64,000 bases of DNA from Thalassomonas haliotis (GTDB lineage Bacteria; Pseudomonadota; Gammaproteobacteria; Enterobacterales; Alteromonadaceae). Positions within the stretch are counted from its first letter, which is position 1. The number at the start of each line of letters is the position of its first letter. The notes beneath the pieces are model-generated. The model ran no database searches and was not told where the DNA came from. It saw only the letters and a list, made by a program, of their open reading frames with translations. The stretch is taken from positions 4,588,001-4,652,000 of the forward strand of contig NZ_CP059693.1 of the NCBI RefSeq assembly GCF_028657945.1, in the 5' to 3' direction. Below are positions 47,788 through 58,500 of this stretch, one piece after another. The position numbers and the translations under genes are program-made.

Positions 47788-48879
47788 TTAATCGTTTTGA
47801 TCCGCTAATGCAGCCAGCAGATCTGCCTGATTTTCCTGCAAAATAGGCTCCATTACCAGCTGCAGGTTACCTTCAATCACTTCATTTAACCGGTACAAGG
47901 TTAAATTGATGCGGTGATCTGTCATCCGCCCCTGGGGATAGTTATAGGTACGGATGCGCTCGGAGCGATCGCCACTGGCTACCAGGCTGCGGCGGGAAGA
48001 CTCTTCTTCGCTGCGGCGCTTATCGTCTTCTGCCTGTTGTAATCTTGCCTGCAATACCGACATCGCCTGCGCCCGGTTTTTATGCTGGGAGCGCTGATCC
48101 TGACATTCCACCACAACACCGGTTGGAATATGGGTAATACGAATCGCGGAGTCGGTTTTGTTAACATGCTGTCCACCGGCGCCCGATGCCCTGAAAGTAT
48201 CTACCTTCAAGTCGGCCTTGTTGATTTCTATGGCATCCGACTCGGGAATTTCCGGCATGACAACCACAGTACAGGCTGAGGTATGTACCCGGCCCTGAGA
48301 TTCGGTTTCCGGTACCCTTTGTACCCTGTGGCCACCAGACTCAAATTTCATCTGGCCGTAAACCCCTTCGCCGACGATCTTGGCGATAATTTCTTTAAAA
48401 CCGCCCTGCTCGCTTTCATTGGCATTCATCAATTCAATGCGCCAGCCCTGCTTTTCGGCATAACGGCTGTACATGCGAAAGATATCACCGGCAAAAATCG
48501 CCGCCTCATCACCGCCGGCACCGGCACGGATCTCAACGAAACAGTTATTGTCGTCATTGGGATCTTTAGGCAATAGCAGAATTTGTAAATCGCTTTCCAG
48601 GTTTTCCAGCGCCTCTTTCGCCGCCTTAAACTCTTCCTGCGCCATATCCCGCATATCGGGATCGTCGTCTTTGAGCATTTCTTCGGCAGTGGCGAAATCG
48701 TCTTCCGCCTCTTTATAGGCGGTGAAAACCGAGGTCACTTCTTCAAGCTGGGAGAATTCTTTGGACAAGGCTTTAAATTTATCCTGATCCGCTATGGTTT
48801 CGGGATCCGATAATAAAGCCTGTACTTCCTCAAAGCGTTCCATTAACACTTCAAGCTTATGGTAAACTGACTTTTTCAT
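47788..48879 (-). CDS. prfA: Peptide chain release factor 1
   Basis: Decodes UAA and UAG. The 363-residue product has the GGQ catalytic loop in [17 protein letters not shown] (about 234-250) and the codon-recognition PxT tripeptide, here PET, in [14 protein letters not shown]. It shows no sign of the internal frameshift used by RF2. It lies between hemA and prmC, the conserved order. Confidence 0.97.
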   Translation of the reverse strand: MKKSVYHKLEVLMERFEEVQALLSDPETIADQDKFKALSKEFSQLEEVTSVFTAYKEAEDDFATAEEMLKDDDPDMRDMAQEEFKAAKEALENLESDLQILLLPKDPNDDNNCFVEIRAGAGGDEAAIFAGDIFRMYSRYAEKQGWRIELMNANESEQGGFKEIIAKIVGEGVYGQMKFESGGHRVQRVPETESQGRVHTSACTVVVMPEIPESDAIEINKADLKVDTFRASGAGGQHVNKTDSAIRITHIPTGVVVECQDQRSQHKNRAQAMSVLQARLQQAEDDKRRSEEESSRRSLVASGDRSERIRTYNYPQGRMTDHRINLTLYRLNEVIEGNLQLVMEPILQENQADLLAALADQND

Positions 48880-49025
48880 TAAATAATACTTTTAAATTCG
48901 ATAATATGTGCTAGCAATGCACCTAGTATATTCTAGTCGGGGGGTAAGTCGCAGCTATTTCCTTGGTTATTTCTTAAATAATTAGCTTTTGACGGAGAAA
49001 TCAGGGGAAATACCGGCCATCACTG

Positions 49026-49058
49026 CCGTTTGTTTATGCAAATGATGCAAACAAACGG
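49026..49058. other. Hairpin between hemA and prfA
   Basis: A 10-bp perfect stem CCGTTTGTTT/AAACAAACGG (49026-49035, 49049-49058) with a 13-nt loop lies 31 bp after the hemA stop. There is no T-run on the minus strand, so read-through to prfA is likely. Confidence 0.5.
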
Positions 49059-49088
49059 GCAAACCGGTAAATTTAGCCAGGCAAAGGC

Positions 49089-50354
49089 TTACTTTTGATC
49101 CAGATTGAAAATATCCCTAAGGTAAATCAGCTTATCCAAATCACCGCCCTGAGCCGCCGATTGCAAGGCACTGGTTGGCGCATGCATCAACTTATTGGTG
49201 AGCTTAGTTGCCAGCTCGGCCACCACGGCTTCAGGATTTTTATTGCCTTTTAGCTGCACCAGAGCCTTTTCAATTAAAACATCGCGATGTTCCTGACATT
49301 GGTTACGGTAACTGAGCACCGCATCCTGGGTATTTAATCCCCTTAGCCAGGACATAAAACTGTCGGTTTGGGTATTGACCATGCCTTCTGCCTGTACCGC
49401 GGCTTTGCGGCGATTGGCAATATTTTTGGCGATAATGCCCTGCAGATCATCCACTGTGTATAAGAACACGTCTTCAAGTTCCGATACCTGCTCTTCGATA
49501 TCCCGCGGCACCGCCAAATCCACCATAAAAATAGGCTGGTGCTTGCGCTGATCCAGCGCATGTTCCACCATGCCTTTGCCTATAATAGGTAAGGTCGAAC
49601 CGGTAGAGCTGATAACGATATCGGCATTACTGATCTGCTCGGGGATTTGCGCCAGGGTGATAACATCCGCGCCGACCTGCTCCGCCATGGCTTCTGCCCG
49701 GGCCAGGGTACGGTTGGCAACGGTAATATTACCGACGTTATTCTCATATAAATGTTTCGCCACCAATTCTATGGTTTCACCGGCGCCGACCAGCAATACC
49801 CGGACCTTTTTCAGGTTGGCAAAAATATGTTTGGCTAAATTCACGGCGGCAAAGGCGACAGAGACGGCACTGGCGCCGATTTCGGTTTCTGTCCTGACCT
49901 GTTTTGCCACGCCGAAGGTACGCTGGAACAAACGGTCCATAACCAACGCCATAGAATCTGCGGCTTTTGCCTGGCTGTAGGCCTGCTTCATTTGTCCGAG
50001 AATTTGCGGCTCACCCAGTACCAGGGAATCTAAACCACAGGCCACCCGCATCATATGATTAACTGCGGCTTTGTCCTGGTGCCAATATAAACTCGGGGAA
50101 ATGGTCGCCCCCGGCACCTGGTGGTAGTTCTCCAGCCAGCGGACAATGCGCTCCTGGGTCTGGGCCATATCGCCATCCTGTACCAGATATAACTCAGTGC
50201 GGTTACAGGTAGATAAAATAGCAGCTTCGCGACATTGCACAGAAGCAAGCATTTCCTGCAGGGCTTGAGTTAAGTGATCAGGGCTAAAAGAAATCTTTTC
50301 CCTGACCGCAACAGGTGCAGTTTTATGATTAATACCAACAGCTACTATGGACAT
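49089..50354 (-). CDS. hemA: Glutamyl-tRNA reductase
   Basis: First committed step of C5-pathway haem synthesis, reducing Glu-tRNA to glutamate-1-semialdehyde. The 421 residues contain the catalytic Cys in ILSTCNRTELYL (about residue 50), the NADPH fold VRVLLVGAGETIELVAKHL (about 184-202) and a C-terminal dimerisation helix. It is divergent from lolB, as in E. coli. Confidence 0.97.
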   Translation of the reverse strand: MSIVAVGINHKTAPVAVREKISFSPDHLTQALQEMLASVQCREAAILSTCNRTELYLVQDGDMAQTQERIVRWLENYHQVPGATISPSLYWHQDKAAVNHMMRVACGLDSLVLGEPQILGQMKQAYSQAKAADSMALVMDRLFQRTFGVAKQVRTETEIGASAVSVAFAAVNLAKHIFANLKKVRVLLVGAGETIELVAKHLYENNVGNITVANRTLARAEAMAEQVGADVITLAQIPEQISNADIVISSTGSTLPIIGKGMVEHALDQRKHQPIFMVDLAVPRDIEEQVSELEDVFLYTVDDLQGIIAKNIANRRKAAVQAEGMVNTQTDSFMSWLRGLNTQDAVLSYRNQCQEHRDVLIEKALVQLKGNKNPEAVVAELATKLTNKLMHAPTSALQSAAQGGDLDKLIYLRDIFNLDQK

Positions 50355-50648
50355 AATGCTAAATATTCAGCCTCAGTTAAAATATGGCAAAGGCGCTATC
50401 TTCAGATTACCGGCTTTACCACAATATCATTTTCAGTCTTTTGGCACGGCCAAAGCCGCACCAGGACATTTATCATTTGCTTAAAAAGAAACCAGATAAA
50501 TATCATCACCGCGATTATCCGTCACTTTTGTATCCGATACTTTAATCTGAAACAAATAACGCGGTAATTTTACGAAATATCCGTCGTGATTGAAAGCACC
50601 TCTTGTTCTGTGTTCAAATAGTCATTCACACCATTACGACAAGAGCAC

Positions 50649-51278
50649 ATGATCATCCGCCTGCAACGCCTATTACCCGTTACCCTACTGCTTTTATGGC
50701 TCAGTGGCTGTGCGGTGCAACCACCTGTCCCCTCTGATACTAGCCTAACGCAGGAAATCAGTGAAAGAAATCAACAACTTTCTGCTTTAAATAAGTGGAA
50801 AATATTGGGCAGAATCGCCTTTATCCAGGCAAATAAACGTGAAAGCGCCTCGCTGAACTGGCTTTATGAGCAAGATCTTCAGGACAATATCAGCCAGCGC
50901 CTGGACCTGACCGCACCGCTGGGCATCAATGTCTTGCATTTAGAATCCGACAATAACCGCCACATATTGGAAGTGGACGGCGAGGAATATCACAGTGACG
51001 ACCTTGACGGCCTGATCTATTCCCTTACCGGACTGACCCTGCCGACCCGGGCATTAAGCTACTGGCTCAAAGGCCTGGCCTATCTGCCGCAGGATAAACT
51101 CAGTTATGACAAGGTTACCCGTTTACCGACCAGGTTAACCAGCTTATACGATAACCGCTTATGGTCGGTAGAGTACCAAAACTACCAACTGGTCAACCAA
51201 CACCGCCTGGCAACCAAGTTCTCCATCACCCAGGCAGAGCTTAATATCAAAATTCTCGTGAAAAAGTGGACCCTGTAA
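50649..51278 (+). CDS. lolB: Outer-membrane lipoprotein receptor LolB
   Basis: Receives lipoproteins from LolA and inserts them in the outer membrane. The 209-residue precursor has a lipobox LSGC with the lipidated Cys at residue 21. The mature domain contains LNKWKILGRIAFIQANKRESASLNW and DGLIYSLTGLTLPTRALSYWLKGL. The 294-bp hemA-lolB gap is the shared divergent promoter region. It lies 3 bp upstream of ispE. Confidence 0.94.
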   Translation: MIIRLQRLLPVTLLLLWLSGCAVQPPVPSDTSLTQEISERNQQLSALNKWKILGRIAFIQANKRESASLNWLYEQDLQDNISQRLDLTAPLGINVLHLESDNNRHILEVDGEEYHSDDLDGLIYSLTGLTLPTRALSYWLKGLAYLPQDKLSYDKVTRLPTRLTSLYDNRLWSVEYQNYQLVNQHRLATKFSITQAELNIKILVKKWTL

Positions 51279-51281
51279 ACC

Positions 51282-52208
51282 ATGGCTTTACCTCTAACCA
51301 ACTCTTTAGACAGCTTACCTTTAGACAACTTACCTTTAGAGAGTAAGTTTCATCAATTTCCGTCCCCGGCCAAACTCAATCTGTTTTTACATGTCGTCGG
51401 CCGCCGCAGCGACGGCTACCATGAACTGCAAACCCTGTTTCAGTTTCTTGACTATGGCGATACCCTGGAAATAAAAGTCACCGACTCGGGTGAGATCAAC
51501 TTATTAACCCCGATTGCCGGCGTAGCCGCAGAAGATAACCTGATAGTCAAAGCCGCCAAGATGCTGCAACAAGCCGCTAAAGCTCAGGGGCAGAGCCATG
51601 TACCCGGGGCTGAAATTAACATCAATAAAGTCCTGCCCATGGGCGGCGGACTCGGCGGCGGCTCCTCCAATGCCGCAACCGTACTGCTGGCACTGAATGT
51701 TTTATGGCAGCTGAACCTGAGCACAGAAAAACTCGCCGTTTTAGGTTTGGCCTTAGGAGCCGATGTGCCTGTTTTTATTCATGGTTTTGCCGCCTACGCC
51801 GAGGGCGTCGGAGAGAAACTCACCCCGAGAAATCCCGAAGAATACTGGTATCTCGTCAGTAAACCCGACTGCAGCATCTCAACCGTCAGCGTATTTACTT
51901 CCGACGACCTGCCACGCAATACCGACCGGCAATTAGCCCAAAGCGCAGACATAGATGCCTGCCACAACGATTGCCAGATAATGGTGATAAAACACTATCC
52001 CGAGGTTGCCAAATTACTGTCTTGGTTGCTAGAATACGCGCCGTCTCAAATGACGGGAACGGGCGCTTGTATCTTCTCGCGCTTCGACTCAAAAGCTGAG
52101 GCTTGCGACATTCAGGCTCAACTCCCTGAAGGGATTGAATCTTTTGTAGCAAAAGGTATCAATCAATCGCCGTTAATACCGGCTATTGCAGCATTGAGCC
52201 GCTCTTGA
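51282..52208 (+). CDS. ispE: 4-diphosphocytidyl-2-C-methyl-D-erythritol kinase
   Basis: GHMP kinase of the MEP isoprenoid pathway. The 308-residue product has PSPAKLNLFLHVVGRRSDGYHELQTLFQ near the N-terminus, the ATP loop PMGGGLGGGSSNAATVL (about 112-128) and a C-terminal GTGACIFSRF. The first 25 residues contain a short Leu/Asp-rich repeat (DSLPLDNLPLE), so an internal start is conceivable. It is co-transcribed with lolB. Confidence 0.95.
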   Translation: MALPLTNSLDSLPLDNLPLESKFHQFPSPAKLNLFLHVVGRRSDGYHELQTLFQFLDYGDTLEIKVTDSGEINLLTPIAGVAAEDNLIVKAAKMLQQAAKAQGQSHVPGAEININKVLPMGGGLGGGSSNAATVLLALNVLWQLNLSTEKLAVLGLALGADVPVFIHGFAAYAEGVGEKLTPRNPEEYWYLVSKPDCSISTVSVFTSDDLPRNTDRQLAQSADIDACHNDCQIMVIKHYPEVAKLLSWLLEYAPSQMTGTGACIFSRFDSKAEACDIQAQLPEGIESFVAKGINQSPLIPAIAALSRS

Positions 52209-52340
52209 GTGAACAAAAACTCAAACAAATACCACTTATGTTGGTAAAATGAACACTGGATAAATGTTATTAATTTGCTAGCAGTACTAACCTACTATTA
52301 GCGTCATATTTTAATGTCAAAAGTTTCTGAGGAACTGACA

Positions 52341-53288
52341 GTGCCTGACATGAAGATTTTTGCGGGTAACGCCACCCCTGAACTGGCCGAACAAGTTGCT
52401 AATCGCCTTTACATTACCTTAGGCGATGCCAAGGTCGGGAGTTTTAGTGATGGTGAGATTAGTGTCGAAATCAATGAAAATGTCCGCGGAGCGGATGTCT
52501 TTATTGTTCAATCAACTTGCGCACCAACCAACAATAACCTAATGGAGCTTATTGTTATGGTTGATGCCTTACGAAGAGCTTCAGCCGGACGTATCACAGC
52601 AGTAATGCCCTATTTTGGTTATGCGCGCCAGGATAGACGCGTACGCAGTGCCCGCGTTCCAATTACAGCAAAAGTCGTTGCCGACTTCCTTTCCAGCGTA
52701 GGTGTTGACCGGGTCTTAACCGTTGATCTGCACGCGGAGCAAATCCAGGGCTTCTTTGATGTGCCGGTAGACAATGTCTTTGGTACCCCTATCTTGTTGG
52801 AAGACATGCTGGAAAGACAAATTGAACGTCCTGTAGTGGTTTCTCCGGATATCGGCGGTGTCGTACGTGCCCGTGCGGTAGCCAAGTTATTAGAAGATGC
52901 CGACCTGGCCATTATCGATAAACGTCGTCCCAAGGCCAATGTTGCCCAGGTGATGCACATCATCGGTGATGTTAAAGACCGCGACTGTTTTATCGTTGAC
53001 GATATGATAGATACCGGCGGCACTTTAGCCAAGGCAGCGGAAGCACTGAAAGAACACGGCGCCAAGCGGGTATTTGCCTATGCCACTCACCCGGTATTCT
53101 CCGGTAATGCCGCAGAAAACCTCAAAGCCTCTGTGATTGATGAAGTTGTCGTTACCGATTCCATCCCGTTAAGTGCTGAAATCAAAGCCTTAGGCACGGT
53201 ACGCCAGCTGACGTTAAGCGGCATGTTATCCGAAGCCATCCGCCGGGTGAGCAACGAAGAGTCTATCTCTGCCATGTTTGACGGCTAA
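52341..53288 (+). CDS. prs: Ribose-phosphate pyrophosphokinase
   Basis: Makes PRPP for nucleotide, His, Trp and NAD synthesis. The frame is open from ATG 52314, but GTG 52341 is chosen. It follows GAGGAA by 6 bases and gives exactly the enteric length of 315 residues beginning [15 protein letters not shown]. Signatures are [24 protein letters not shown] and the PRPP loop [11 protein letters not shown]. In E. coli it also follows lolB-ispE. Confidence 0.97.
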   Translation: MPDMKIFAGNATPELAEQVANRLYITLGDAKVGSFSDGEISVEINENVRGADVFIVQSTCAPTNNNLMELIVMVDALRRASAGRITAVMPYFGYARQDRRVRSARVPITAKVVADFLSSVGVDRVLTVDLHAEQIQGFFDVPVDNVFGTPILLEDMLERQIERPVVVSPDIGGVVRARAVAKLLEDADLAIIDKRRPKANVAQVMHIIGDVKDRDCFIVDDMIDTGGTLAKAAEALKEHGAKRVFAYATHPVFSGNAAENLKASVIDEVVVTDSIPLSAEIKALGTVRQLTLSGMLSEAIRRVSNEESISAMFDG

Positions 53289-53421
53289 TTCAGTTTCTTT
53301 GCTCTGGCATCGCTGTTCCGTACTTTTTTAGCAAAGTCCAGGTGATCACAGCATTGCTTACATGGAGGCAGCTACTTAGCTTCCGTCAGGAACAAGAAAG
53401 CTGACCCTTTATCCTGAACAT

Positions 53422-53446
53422 AAAGCACCTTAGGGTGCTTTTTTAA
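53422..53446 (+). terminator. Terminator after prs
   Basis: A stem AAGCACC/GGGTGCTT with a short loop (53423-53429, 53433-53440) is followed by TTTT. The stem lies 134 bp after the prs stop. Confidence 0.85.
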
Positions 53447-53591
53447 TGCCCGGACACTACTTGTTCGGCATTTAACAACAATTACTCGCAAGATTAATAG
53501 CTATTAGCCGGGGTAAATGTTATCATGCCGCGCCTTTTTTAACCGGTAAGCCTTTATTGCGAATAGAAGCTATCGCTAAAAACAGGCAATA

Positions 53592-53619
53592 GCATTGTTT
53601 TTGGTCGCAAAAAACAATG
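53592..53619 (+). other. Hairpin in the rplY leader
   Basis: A 10-bp stem CATTGTTTTT/AAAAACAATG (53593-53602, 53610-53619) has a 7-nt loop and lies 31 bp before the rplY start. It could act in translational control of L25, by inference from its place only. The remainder of the 53289-53649 gap holds the prs terminator and no gene. Confidence 0.45.
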
Positions 53620-53649
53620 AAACTTAATTTTATATAAAGAGTATTAATA

Positions 53650-54273
53650 ATGACTGATTTATTCACTTTAGATGCTGAAACACGTACTGACCTGGGGAAA
53701 GGTGCGAGCCGCCGCCTACGTCACGCTAACAAAGTTCCAGCCATCATCTACGGTTTAGGCCAAGAGCCGGTTTCTATCACTTTAGCGCACAACAAAGTAT
53801 GGCGTGCACAGCAGGAAGAAGCTTTTTACTCTCACGTTTTAAACATAAACGTTGACGGTAAAGCTGTTGAAGTTCTGATCAAGGACATGCAACGTCACCC
53901 GCACAAAGAATTAGTAATGCACATGGACTTCTTGCGCGTAGACAAGAACAAAGCTGTTCACACTAACGTACCTGTTCACTTCATCAACGAAGAGAATGCA
54001 AGCAAAGCCGGTGCTACCCTTGCTCACCACGTAACTGAAATCGCTATTTCTTGTTTGCCAGCCAACTTACCTGAGTTCATCGAAGTTGACTTGGCCGACA
54101 TCCAAGTAGGTCAAACGCTTCACTTATCAGACGTTAAATTCCCGGAAGGCGTGACTTCTGACGAATTAGCCAAAGGTGAAAGCCACGACCAAGCCGTTGT
54201 TACTGCTAATGCCCCTAAAGGCAAAGCTGACGACGAAGAAGGCGAAGCCGAAGCTGAAGAAGCTGCTGAATAA
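53650..54273 (+). CDS. rplY: 50S ribosomal protein L25/general stress protein Ctc
   Basis: Binds 5S rRNA in the large subunit. This is the long Ctc-type form of 207 residues, with an L25 domain (about 1-95, [24 protein letters not shown]) and a beta C-terminal domain (100-190). It ends in an acidic Glu/Ala tail. E. coli has only the 94-residue short form. Codon use is that of a highly expressed gene. It lies upstream of pth-ychF. Confidence 0.95.
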   Translation: MTDLFTLDAETRTDLGKGASRRLRHANKVPAIIYGLGQEPVSITLAHNKVWRAQQEEAFYSHVLNINVDGKAVEVLIKDMQRHPHKELVMHMDFLRVDKNKAVHTNVPVHFINEENASKAGATLAHHVTEIAISCLPANLPEFIEVDLADIQVGQTLHLSDVKFPEGVTSDELAKGESHDQAVVTANAPKGKADDEEGEAEAEEAAE

Positions 54274-54292
54274 TAGTTAACGAGATAAACTC

Positions 54293-54883
54293 TTGGAAAC
54301 TAATATTCAATTAGTTGTGGGCCTGGGTAATCCAGGCCCCGAATACAGCAAAACCCGCCATAACGCTGGTGTCTGGTTCGTTGAAGAACTCAGCAAGCGT
54401 TACAATATCTCTCTCCGCCCGGAAAAAAAATACTTCGGACTCTATGGTAAAGGCCAAATCGGCGATACCTTAGTGCACCTGCTGATCCCCACGACCTTTA
54501 TGAACCGTAGCGGTCAGGCAGTCGCCCCCCTTGCCAACTTTTTCCGTATCCCGGTAGAGAATATGCTCGTTGCCCATGATGAACTCGACATGGACCCGGG
54601 CATTTGTAAAATTAAAAAAGGTGGCGGTCACGGCGGACATAACGGTCTGCGTGATATTATTAGCCGTATGGCAAATAACAAAGAATTTTATCGGTTGCGG
54701 ATCGGCATAGGTCATCCCGGCCACCGCGATCGGGTAACCGGACATGTATTGGGTAAAGCGCCCGCCAGTGAACAGGGGCTAATCGAACAGGCAATTGATG
54801 AAGCCGGCCGCTGTTTCGAAATTTGGCAAAAAGACGATCTCAAGAAAGCGCAAAATCGTCTGCACTCTTTTAAAGCGCAATAA
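54293..54883 (+). CDS. pth: Peptidyl-tRNA hydrolase
   Basis: Recycles peptidyl-tRNA released from stalled ribosomes. The 196-residue product starts with TTG at 54293 and reads [25 protein letters not shown], which includes the catalytic His. [15 protein letters not shown] and [15 protein letters not shown] follow in order. It lies 19 bp after rplY and 70 bp before ychF. Confidence 0.96.
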   Translation: METNIQLVVGLGNPGPEYSKTRHNAGVWFVEELSKRYNISLRPEKKYFGLYGKGQIGDTLVHLLIPTTFMNRSGQAVAPLANFFRIPVENMLVAHDELDMDPGICKIKKGGGHGGHNGLRDIISRMANNKEFYRLRIGIGHPGHRDRVTGHVLGKAPASEQGLIEQAIDEAGRCFEIWQKDDLKKAQNRLHSFKAQ

Positions 54884-54953
54884 CTCCAAAACAGAACTTC
54901 AGATCAACATTCGCGCGATTATTAAAAAGCGCTGAAAACTATAGGTAAACATC

Positions 54954-56045
54954 ATGGGATTTAAATGTGGTATTGTTGGCTTACCCAACGTAGGTAAATC
55001 AACCCTTTTCAACGCACTCACCAAAGCGGGTATTGAAGCCGCAAACTTTCCATTCTGTACCATTGAGCCCAATACCGGTGTGGTACCCGTGCCCGATCCG
55101 CGTTTAGACAAGTTAGCCAAAATTGTTAACCCCGAACGTGTATTGCCTACTACCATGGAATTTGTTGATATCGCAGGCCTGGTTGCCGGTGCTTCCAAAG
55201 GGGAAGGTTTAGGCAACAAATTCCTGGCCAATATCCGTGAAACCGACGCTATCGGTCACGTGGTACGCTGTTTTGAAAACGAGAATATCGTGCATGTTGC
55301 CGGCAACGTTAACCCGGGCGAAGATATCGATGTTATCAACACCGAACTGGCATTAGCCGATATGGACACCGCTGAGCGTGCCATCGTCCGTCAAGCCAAA
55401 CGCGCCAAAGGCGGCGACAAAGACGCCAAATTTGAAGTGCCGGTACTGGAAAAAATCCTTAAGCATGTTGAAGAAGGCCACATGGTACGTTCTTTAGAGT
55501 TATCTAAAGAAGAAATTGCTGCCGTTAAATACCTTAACTTCCTGACCTTAAAACCAACCATGTATATTGCCAATGTCAATGACGACGGTTTTGAAGACAA
55601 CCCTTATTTGGATCAGGTACGCGCCATCGCCGAAAAAGAAGGTGCGGTGGTAGTGCCGGTTTGTGCAGAAATTGAAAGTGAGATTGCCGAACTTGACGAC
55701 GAAGAGCGCGACGAGTTTATGGCAGACCTTGGCATTGAAGAGCCCGGCCTGAACCGGGTGATCTATTCCGGTTACTCCCTGCTGCATTTACAAACCTACT
55801 TTACCGCCGGTGTTAAAGAAGTACGCGCCTGGACGGTAAAAGTCAATGCCACCGCCCCGCAAGCTGCCGGTGTCATCCATACCGACTTTGAAAAAGGCTT
55901 TATCCGCGCCGAAGTAATTTCGTACGACGACTTTATCGAATTTAACGGTGAAGCCGGTGCCAAAGAAGCCGGTAAATGGCGTCTTGAAGGTAAAGAATAC
56001 CCGGTTAAAGACGGCGACGTGGTTCATTTCCGCTTTAACGTTTAA
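54954..56045 (+). CDS. ychF: Redox-regulated ribosome-binding ATPase YchF
   Basis: Obg-family P-loop protein that prefers ATP. The 363-residue product has the Walker A segment [15 protein letters not shown] at 7-21, [17 protein letters not shown] (switch II) and a C-terminal TGS domain ending [10 protein letters not shown]. The usual GTP-specificity NKxD motif is absent, in line with ATP use. pth-ychF is a common pair. Confidence 0.97.
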   Translation: MGFKCGIVGLPNVGKSTLFNALTKAGIEAANFPFCTIEPNTGVVPVPDPRLDKLAKIVNPERVLPTTMEFVDIAGLVAGASKGEGLGNKFLANIRETDAIGHVVRCFENENIVHVAGNVNPGEDIDVINTELALADMDTAERAIVRQAKRAKGGDKDAKFEVPVLEKILKHVEEGHMVRSLELSKEEIAAVKYLNFLTLKPTMYIANVNDDGFEDNPYLDQVRAIAEKEGAVVVPVCAEIESEIAELDDEERDEFMADLGIEEPGLNRVIYSGYSLLHLQTYFTAGVKEVRAWTVKVNATAPQAAGVIHTDFEKGFIRAEVISYDDFIEFNGEAGAKEAGKWRLEGKEYPVKDGDVVHFRFNV

Positions 56046-56055
56046 AGCAAAACAC

Positions 56056-56085
56056 AAGATCAGGGTAAATATTTACCCTGATCTT
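56056..56085 (+). terminator. Palindromic hairpin after ychF
   Basis: A perfect palindrome with 15-bp arms (56056-56070, 56071-56085, core GATCAGGGTAAAT) begins 11 bp after the ychF stop. No T-run follows, so termination may rely on Rho or the stem may protect the 3' end. The rest of the gap to 56369 is AT-rich with no gene. Confidence 0.55.
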
Positions 56086-56369
56086 CCCGGAGACTCCTCA
56101 GCTTCCCACTTCCCCTTCCCCTGCGCTGTTCTTCATAAATAACCAAACTTTTTTTGAAAATTTTCATATTTAGCAACATACTTAACTTTCAAATGCTTAG
56201 CCCGAAAGGAAACAAAATTTTACAAACTAATAACATAAAATTACAGCAAAAAACGTACGATGTTTAACCGATTGGTTTCAAAGTAAAAAATCCACTGCAC
56301 GACCAGCAAACTTCTATGTTAGACTCGAATGGCATTAATGCAAAAACTAACTAAAACTATGGTGAACAA

Positions 56370-56720
56370 ATGAAAAATATTTTATTAGTGACGAGCCTAT
56401 TAGCCGCAGCTGTTTCTTTCGCCCCGCAAGCCAGTGCGGATGACAGTTTTTCATTGCGCGTGTGTGAATATGTCTCTGTTAATGATAAAAGACGTTTAAG
56501 ATCTTTCTTAAAAGATCGCAAACTGAAAATTCGTTCCATATTTGACGGATTGAAGTGTAACGGCCAAAACCTTTTGGAATTTGCAGCCTCATCCAATGCA
56601 CTCGACACTGGGGAGTTAATTATCAATAAATTACCCGTTAAAGTAGTCGCCGCCAACCTGGATGTCATTAAAAAGCATTCTGCTCACCTTGGCGGTGTAG
56701 CAGAAAAACGCGTTAACTAA
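56370..56720 (+). CDS. DUF3718 family secreted protein
   Basis: The 116-residue protein has a signal peptide (1-23, ending PQASA). The mature part begins DDSFSLRVCEYVSVNDKRRLRSFLKDRKLKIRSIFDGLKCNG, resembling the DUF3718 proteins of Shewanella and Colwellia. Two cysteines (in RVCEY and LKCNG) could form a disulfide in the periplasm. Monocistronic; function unknown. Confidence 0.65.
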   Translation: MKNILLVTSLLAAAVSFAPQASADDSFSLRVCEYVSVNDKRRLRSFLKDRKLKIRSIFDGLKCNGQNLLEFAASSNALDTGELIINKLPVKVVAANLDVIKKHSAHLGGVAEKRVN

Positions 56721-56902
56721 TTTAGTTTTACTTTTCGGGTGGCAGGCAGCACTAAAGACAACGCCGGGCTGCCGCCCAGTTAAACCTCCCCACTATCCCC
56801 CGTATAAAACCAATCAAAAACCTCAGTTTTGCCTAGTTCTGCAGCAAATCGAACAGAGTTTCGCCGAACAAATAAAAAGTGGGAATATTTATAAAAAAAC
56901 GG

Positions 56903-56931
56903 TTGACGTAGGTCAGTGAGATTTGCATAAT
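56903..56931 (+). promoter_or_regulatory. Promoter of the tRNA cluster
   Basis: TTGACG (56903-56908) and CATAAT (56926-56931) are separated by exactly 17 bp, followed by a GC-rich discriminator ACGCGCC. This is the form of a strong, stringently controlled stable-RNA promoter. The inferred start is near 56938, 26 bp before the first tRNA. Confidence 0.85.
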
Positions 56932-56963
56932 ACGCGCCACTTGCTGAGAGGCAAGATTGGAAA

Positions 56964-57040
56964 GGCTACATAGCTCAGCTGGTTAGAGCACATCACTCAT
57001 AATGATGGGGTCCCAGGTTCAAATCCCGGTGTAGCCACCA
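56964..57040 (+). tRNA. tRNA-Met (CAT), elongator, copy 1
   Basis: 77 nt with encoded CCA. The acceptor GGCTACA pairs with TGTAGCC, and the anticodon loop reads CTCATAA. It resembles enteric elongator metT, not the initiator. Confidence 0.97.
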
Positions 57041-57068
57041 TTCTTTTCTCAGTAAAAACATATAGTAC

Positions 57069-57153
<85 letters not shown>

Positions 57154-57194
57154 TTGCTATATGGCAACTGATGTTGCGAACTGAATTACATTGT

Positions 57195-57269
57195 TGGGGT
57201 ATAGCCAAGCGGTAAGGCAGCGGGTTTTGATCCCGTCATTCCAAGGTTCAAATCCTTGTACCCCAGCCA
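57195..57269 (+). tRNA. tRNA-Gln (TTG), copy 1
   Basis: 75 nt, acceptor TGGGGTA/TACCCCA, anticodon TTG in TTTTGAT, T-arm GGTTCAAATCC, encoded CCA after the discriminator G. Confidence 0.97.
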
Positions 57270-57348
57270 CTTTCTTCTTTTAACAGAAGACAGAAAGAAC
57301 AATGTAATAACTACCAGATTGTTTCATTTTTATGAAATCAATCAAAAT

Positions 57349-57433
<85 letters not shown>

Positions 57434-57465
57434 TTTATCAAGTTGGTTGATAAATGAAATGCTGT

Positions 57466-57540
57466 TGGGGTATAGCCAAGCGGTAAGGCAGCGGGTTTTG
57501 ATCCCGTCATTCCAAGGTTCAAATCCTTGTACCCCAGCCA
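57466..57540 (+). tRNA. tRNA-Gln (TTG), copy 2
   Basis: 75 nt, identical to copy 1. It is followed 33 bp later by a terminator-like hairpin. Confidence 0.97.
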
Positions 57541-57573
57541 CTTTCTCAAACATATTTGATATGCATGAGAATG

Positions 57574-57600
57574 AATCGACTGAATCGGTCGATTTTTTTT
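57574..57600 (+). terminator. Internal terminator in the tRNA cluster
   Basis: A 7-bp stem AATCGAC/GTCGATT (57574-57580, 57588-57594) is followed by TTTTTT. It divides the cluster into Met-Leu-Gln-Leu-Gln and Met-Leu-Gln-Gln. No convincing promoter is seen before the second part, so partial read-through is likely. Confidence 0.75.
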
Positions 57601-57639
57601 GTCCAAATCCTTGATGTTTTTTATCAGGGTACTTGTTAA

Positions 57640-57716
57640 GGCTACATAGCTCAGCTGGTTAGAGCACATCACTCATAATGATGGGGTCCCAGGTTCAAAT
57701 CCCGGTGTAGCCACCA
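57640..57716 (+). tRNA. tRNA-Met (CAT), elongator, copy 2
   Basis: 77 nt, identical to copy 1 as far as read, with encoded CCA. Confidence 0.97.
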
Positions 57717-57751
57717 TTCTTCTTAGCATTTAATGTGTAAGTTGTAGAAAT

Positions 57752-57836
<85 letters not shown>

Positions 57837-57885
57837 TTTCAATCACGGCCAATGACATTAAGCAAGAAAACAAGTTTTACATTAT

Positions 57886-57960
57886 TGGGGTATAGCCAAG
57901 CGGTAAGGCAGCGGGTTTTGATCCCGTCATTCCAAGGTTCAAATCCTTGTACCCCAGCCA
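57886..57960 (+). tRNA. tRNA-Gln (TTG), copy 3
   Basis: 75 nt, identical to the other Gln copies. Confidence 0.97.
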
Positions 57961-58034
57961 CTTTTCTGCAGGCTCCTATTAGCAGCCCTTGTTAAGAAAA
58001 GTGTCATGTAAAGACAAACGAAGAATACCACGAT

Positions 58035-58109
58035 TGGGGTATAGCCAAGCGGTAAGGCAGCGGGTTTTGATCCCGTCATTCCAAGGTTCAAATCCTTGTA
58101 CCCCAGCCA
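58035..58109 (+). tRNA. tRNA-Gln (TTG), copy 4
   Basis: 75 nt, identical to the other Gln copies. It is the last gene of the cluster. Confidence 0.97.
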
Positions 58110-58168
58110 CCTTCATTTTTCCTTAATGAAAACTTCCCGAAAATAAAATAGCCAAGCAAGCACCCGAT

Positions 58169-58191
58169 ATCGACTTCACGTCGATTTTTTC
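58169..58191 (+). terminator. Terminator at the end of the tRNA cluster
   Basis: A stem ATCGAC/GTCGAT (58169-58174, 58180-58185) is followed by TTTTT. The stem matches that of the internal terminator, so the two probably share origin by segmental duplication. The remainder of the 58110-58500 gap holds no convincing gene. Confidence 0.78.
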
Positions 58192-58500
58192 GTTTATGGC
58201 AATCAAACTCCCGTTACCTTGCATCCGCTGCTTGCTGCTAAAATCAGGGCACAGCTTCAACCGGCCGGTTATTTATCAATATCGACCAACAGCCTTTACA
58301 AGACAACAAAGCTCAAACAACGGCTCAAACAACAGAGCAAAGTTGCCCGGCGGCCGGTGGATAAATTCAGCTTAAAAAATCCCTCATTCACCTCAAAGCC
58401 ATTCGTTTAAAGCAAATGCTTTGTTATAAAAAAAGCAGCTCATCAATACGCTCTAACTTGATGATTTAAAAATTAACCAAAAAAATCATAGGACGTCATA

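Noticed and set aside
56056-56085. Phage or plasmid attachment site at a perfect palindrome after ychF
   Set aside because: No integrase, no second copy and no tRNA end adjoin it; it is better explained as the 3' hairpin of ychF mRNA.
58219-58410. 63-residue frame after the tRNA cluster
   Set aside because: Lys/Gln-rich low-complexity translation with no start signal and no neighbour logic.
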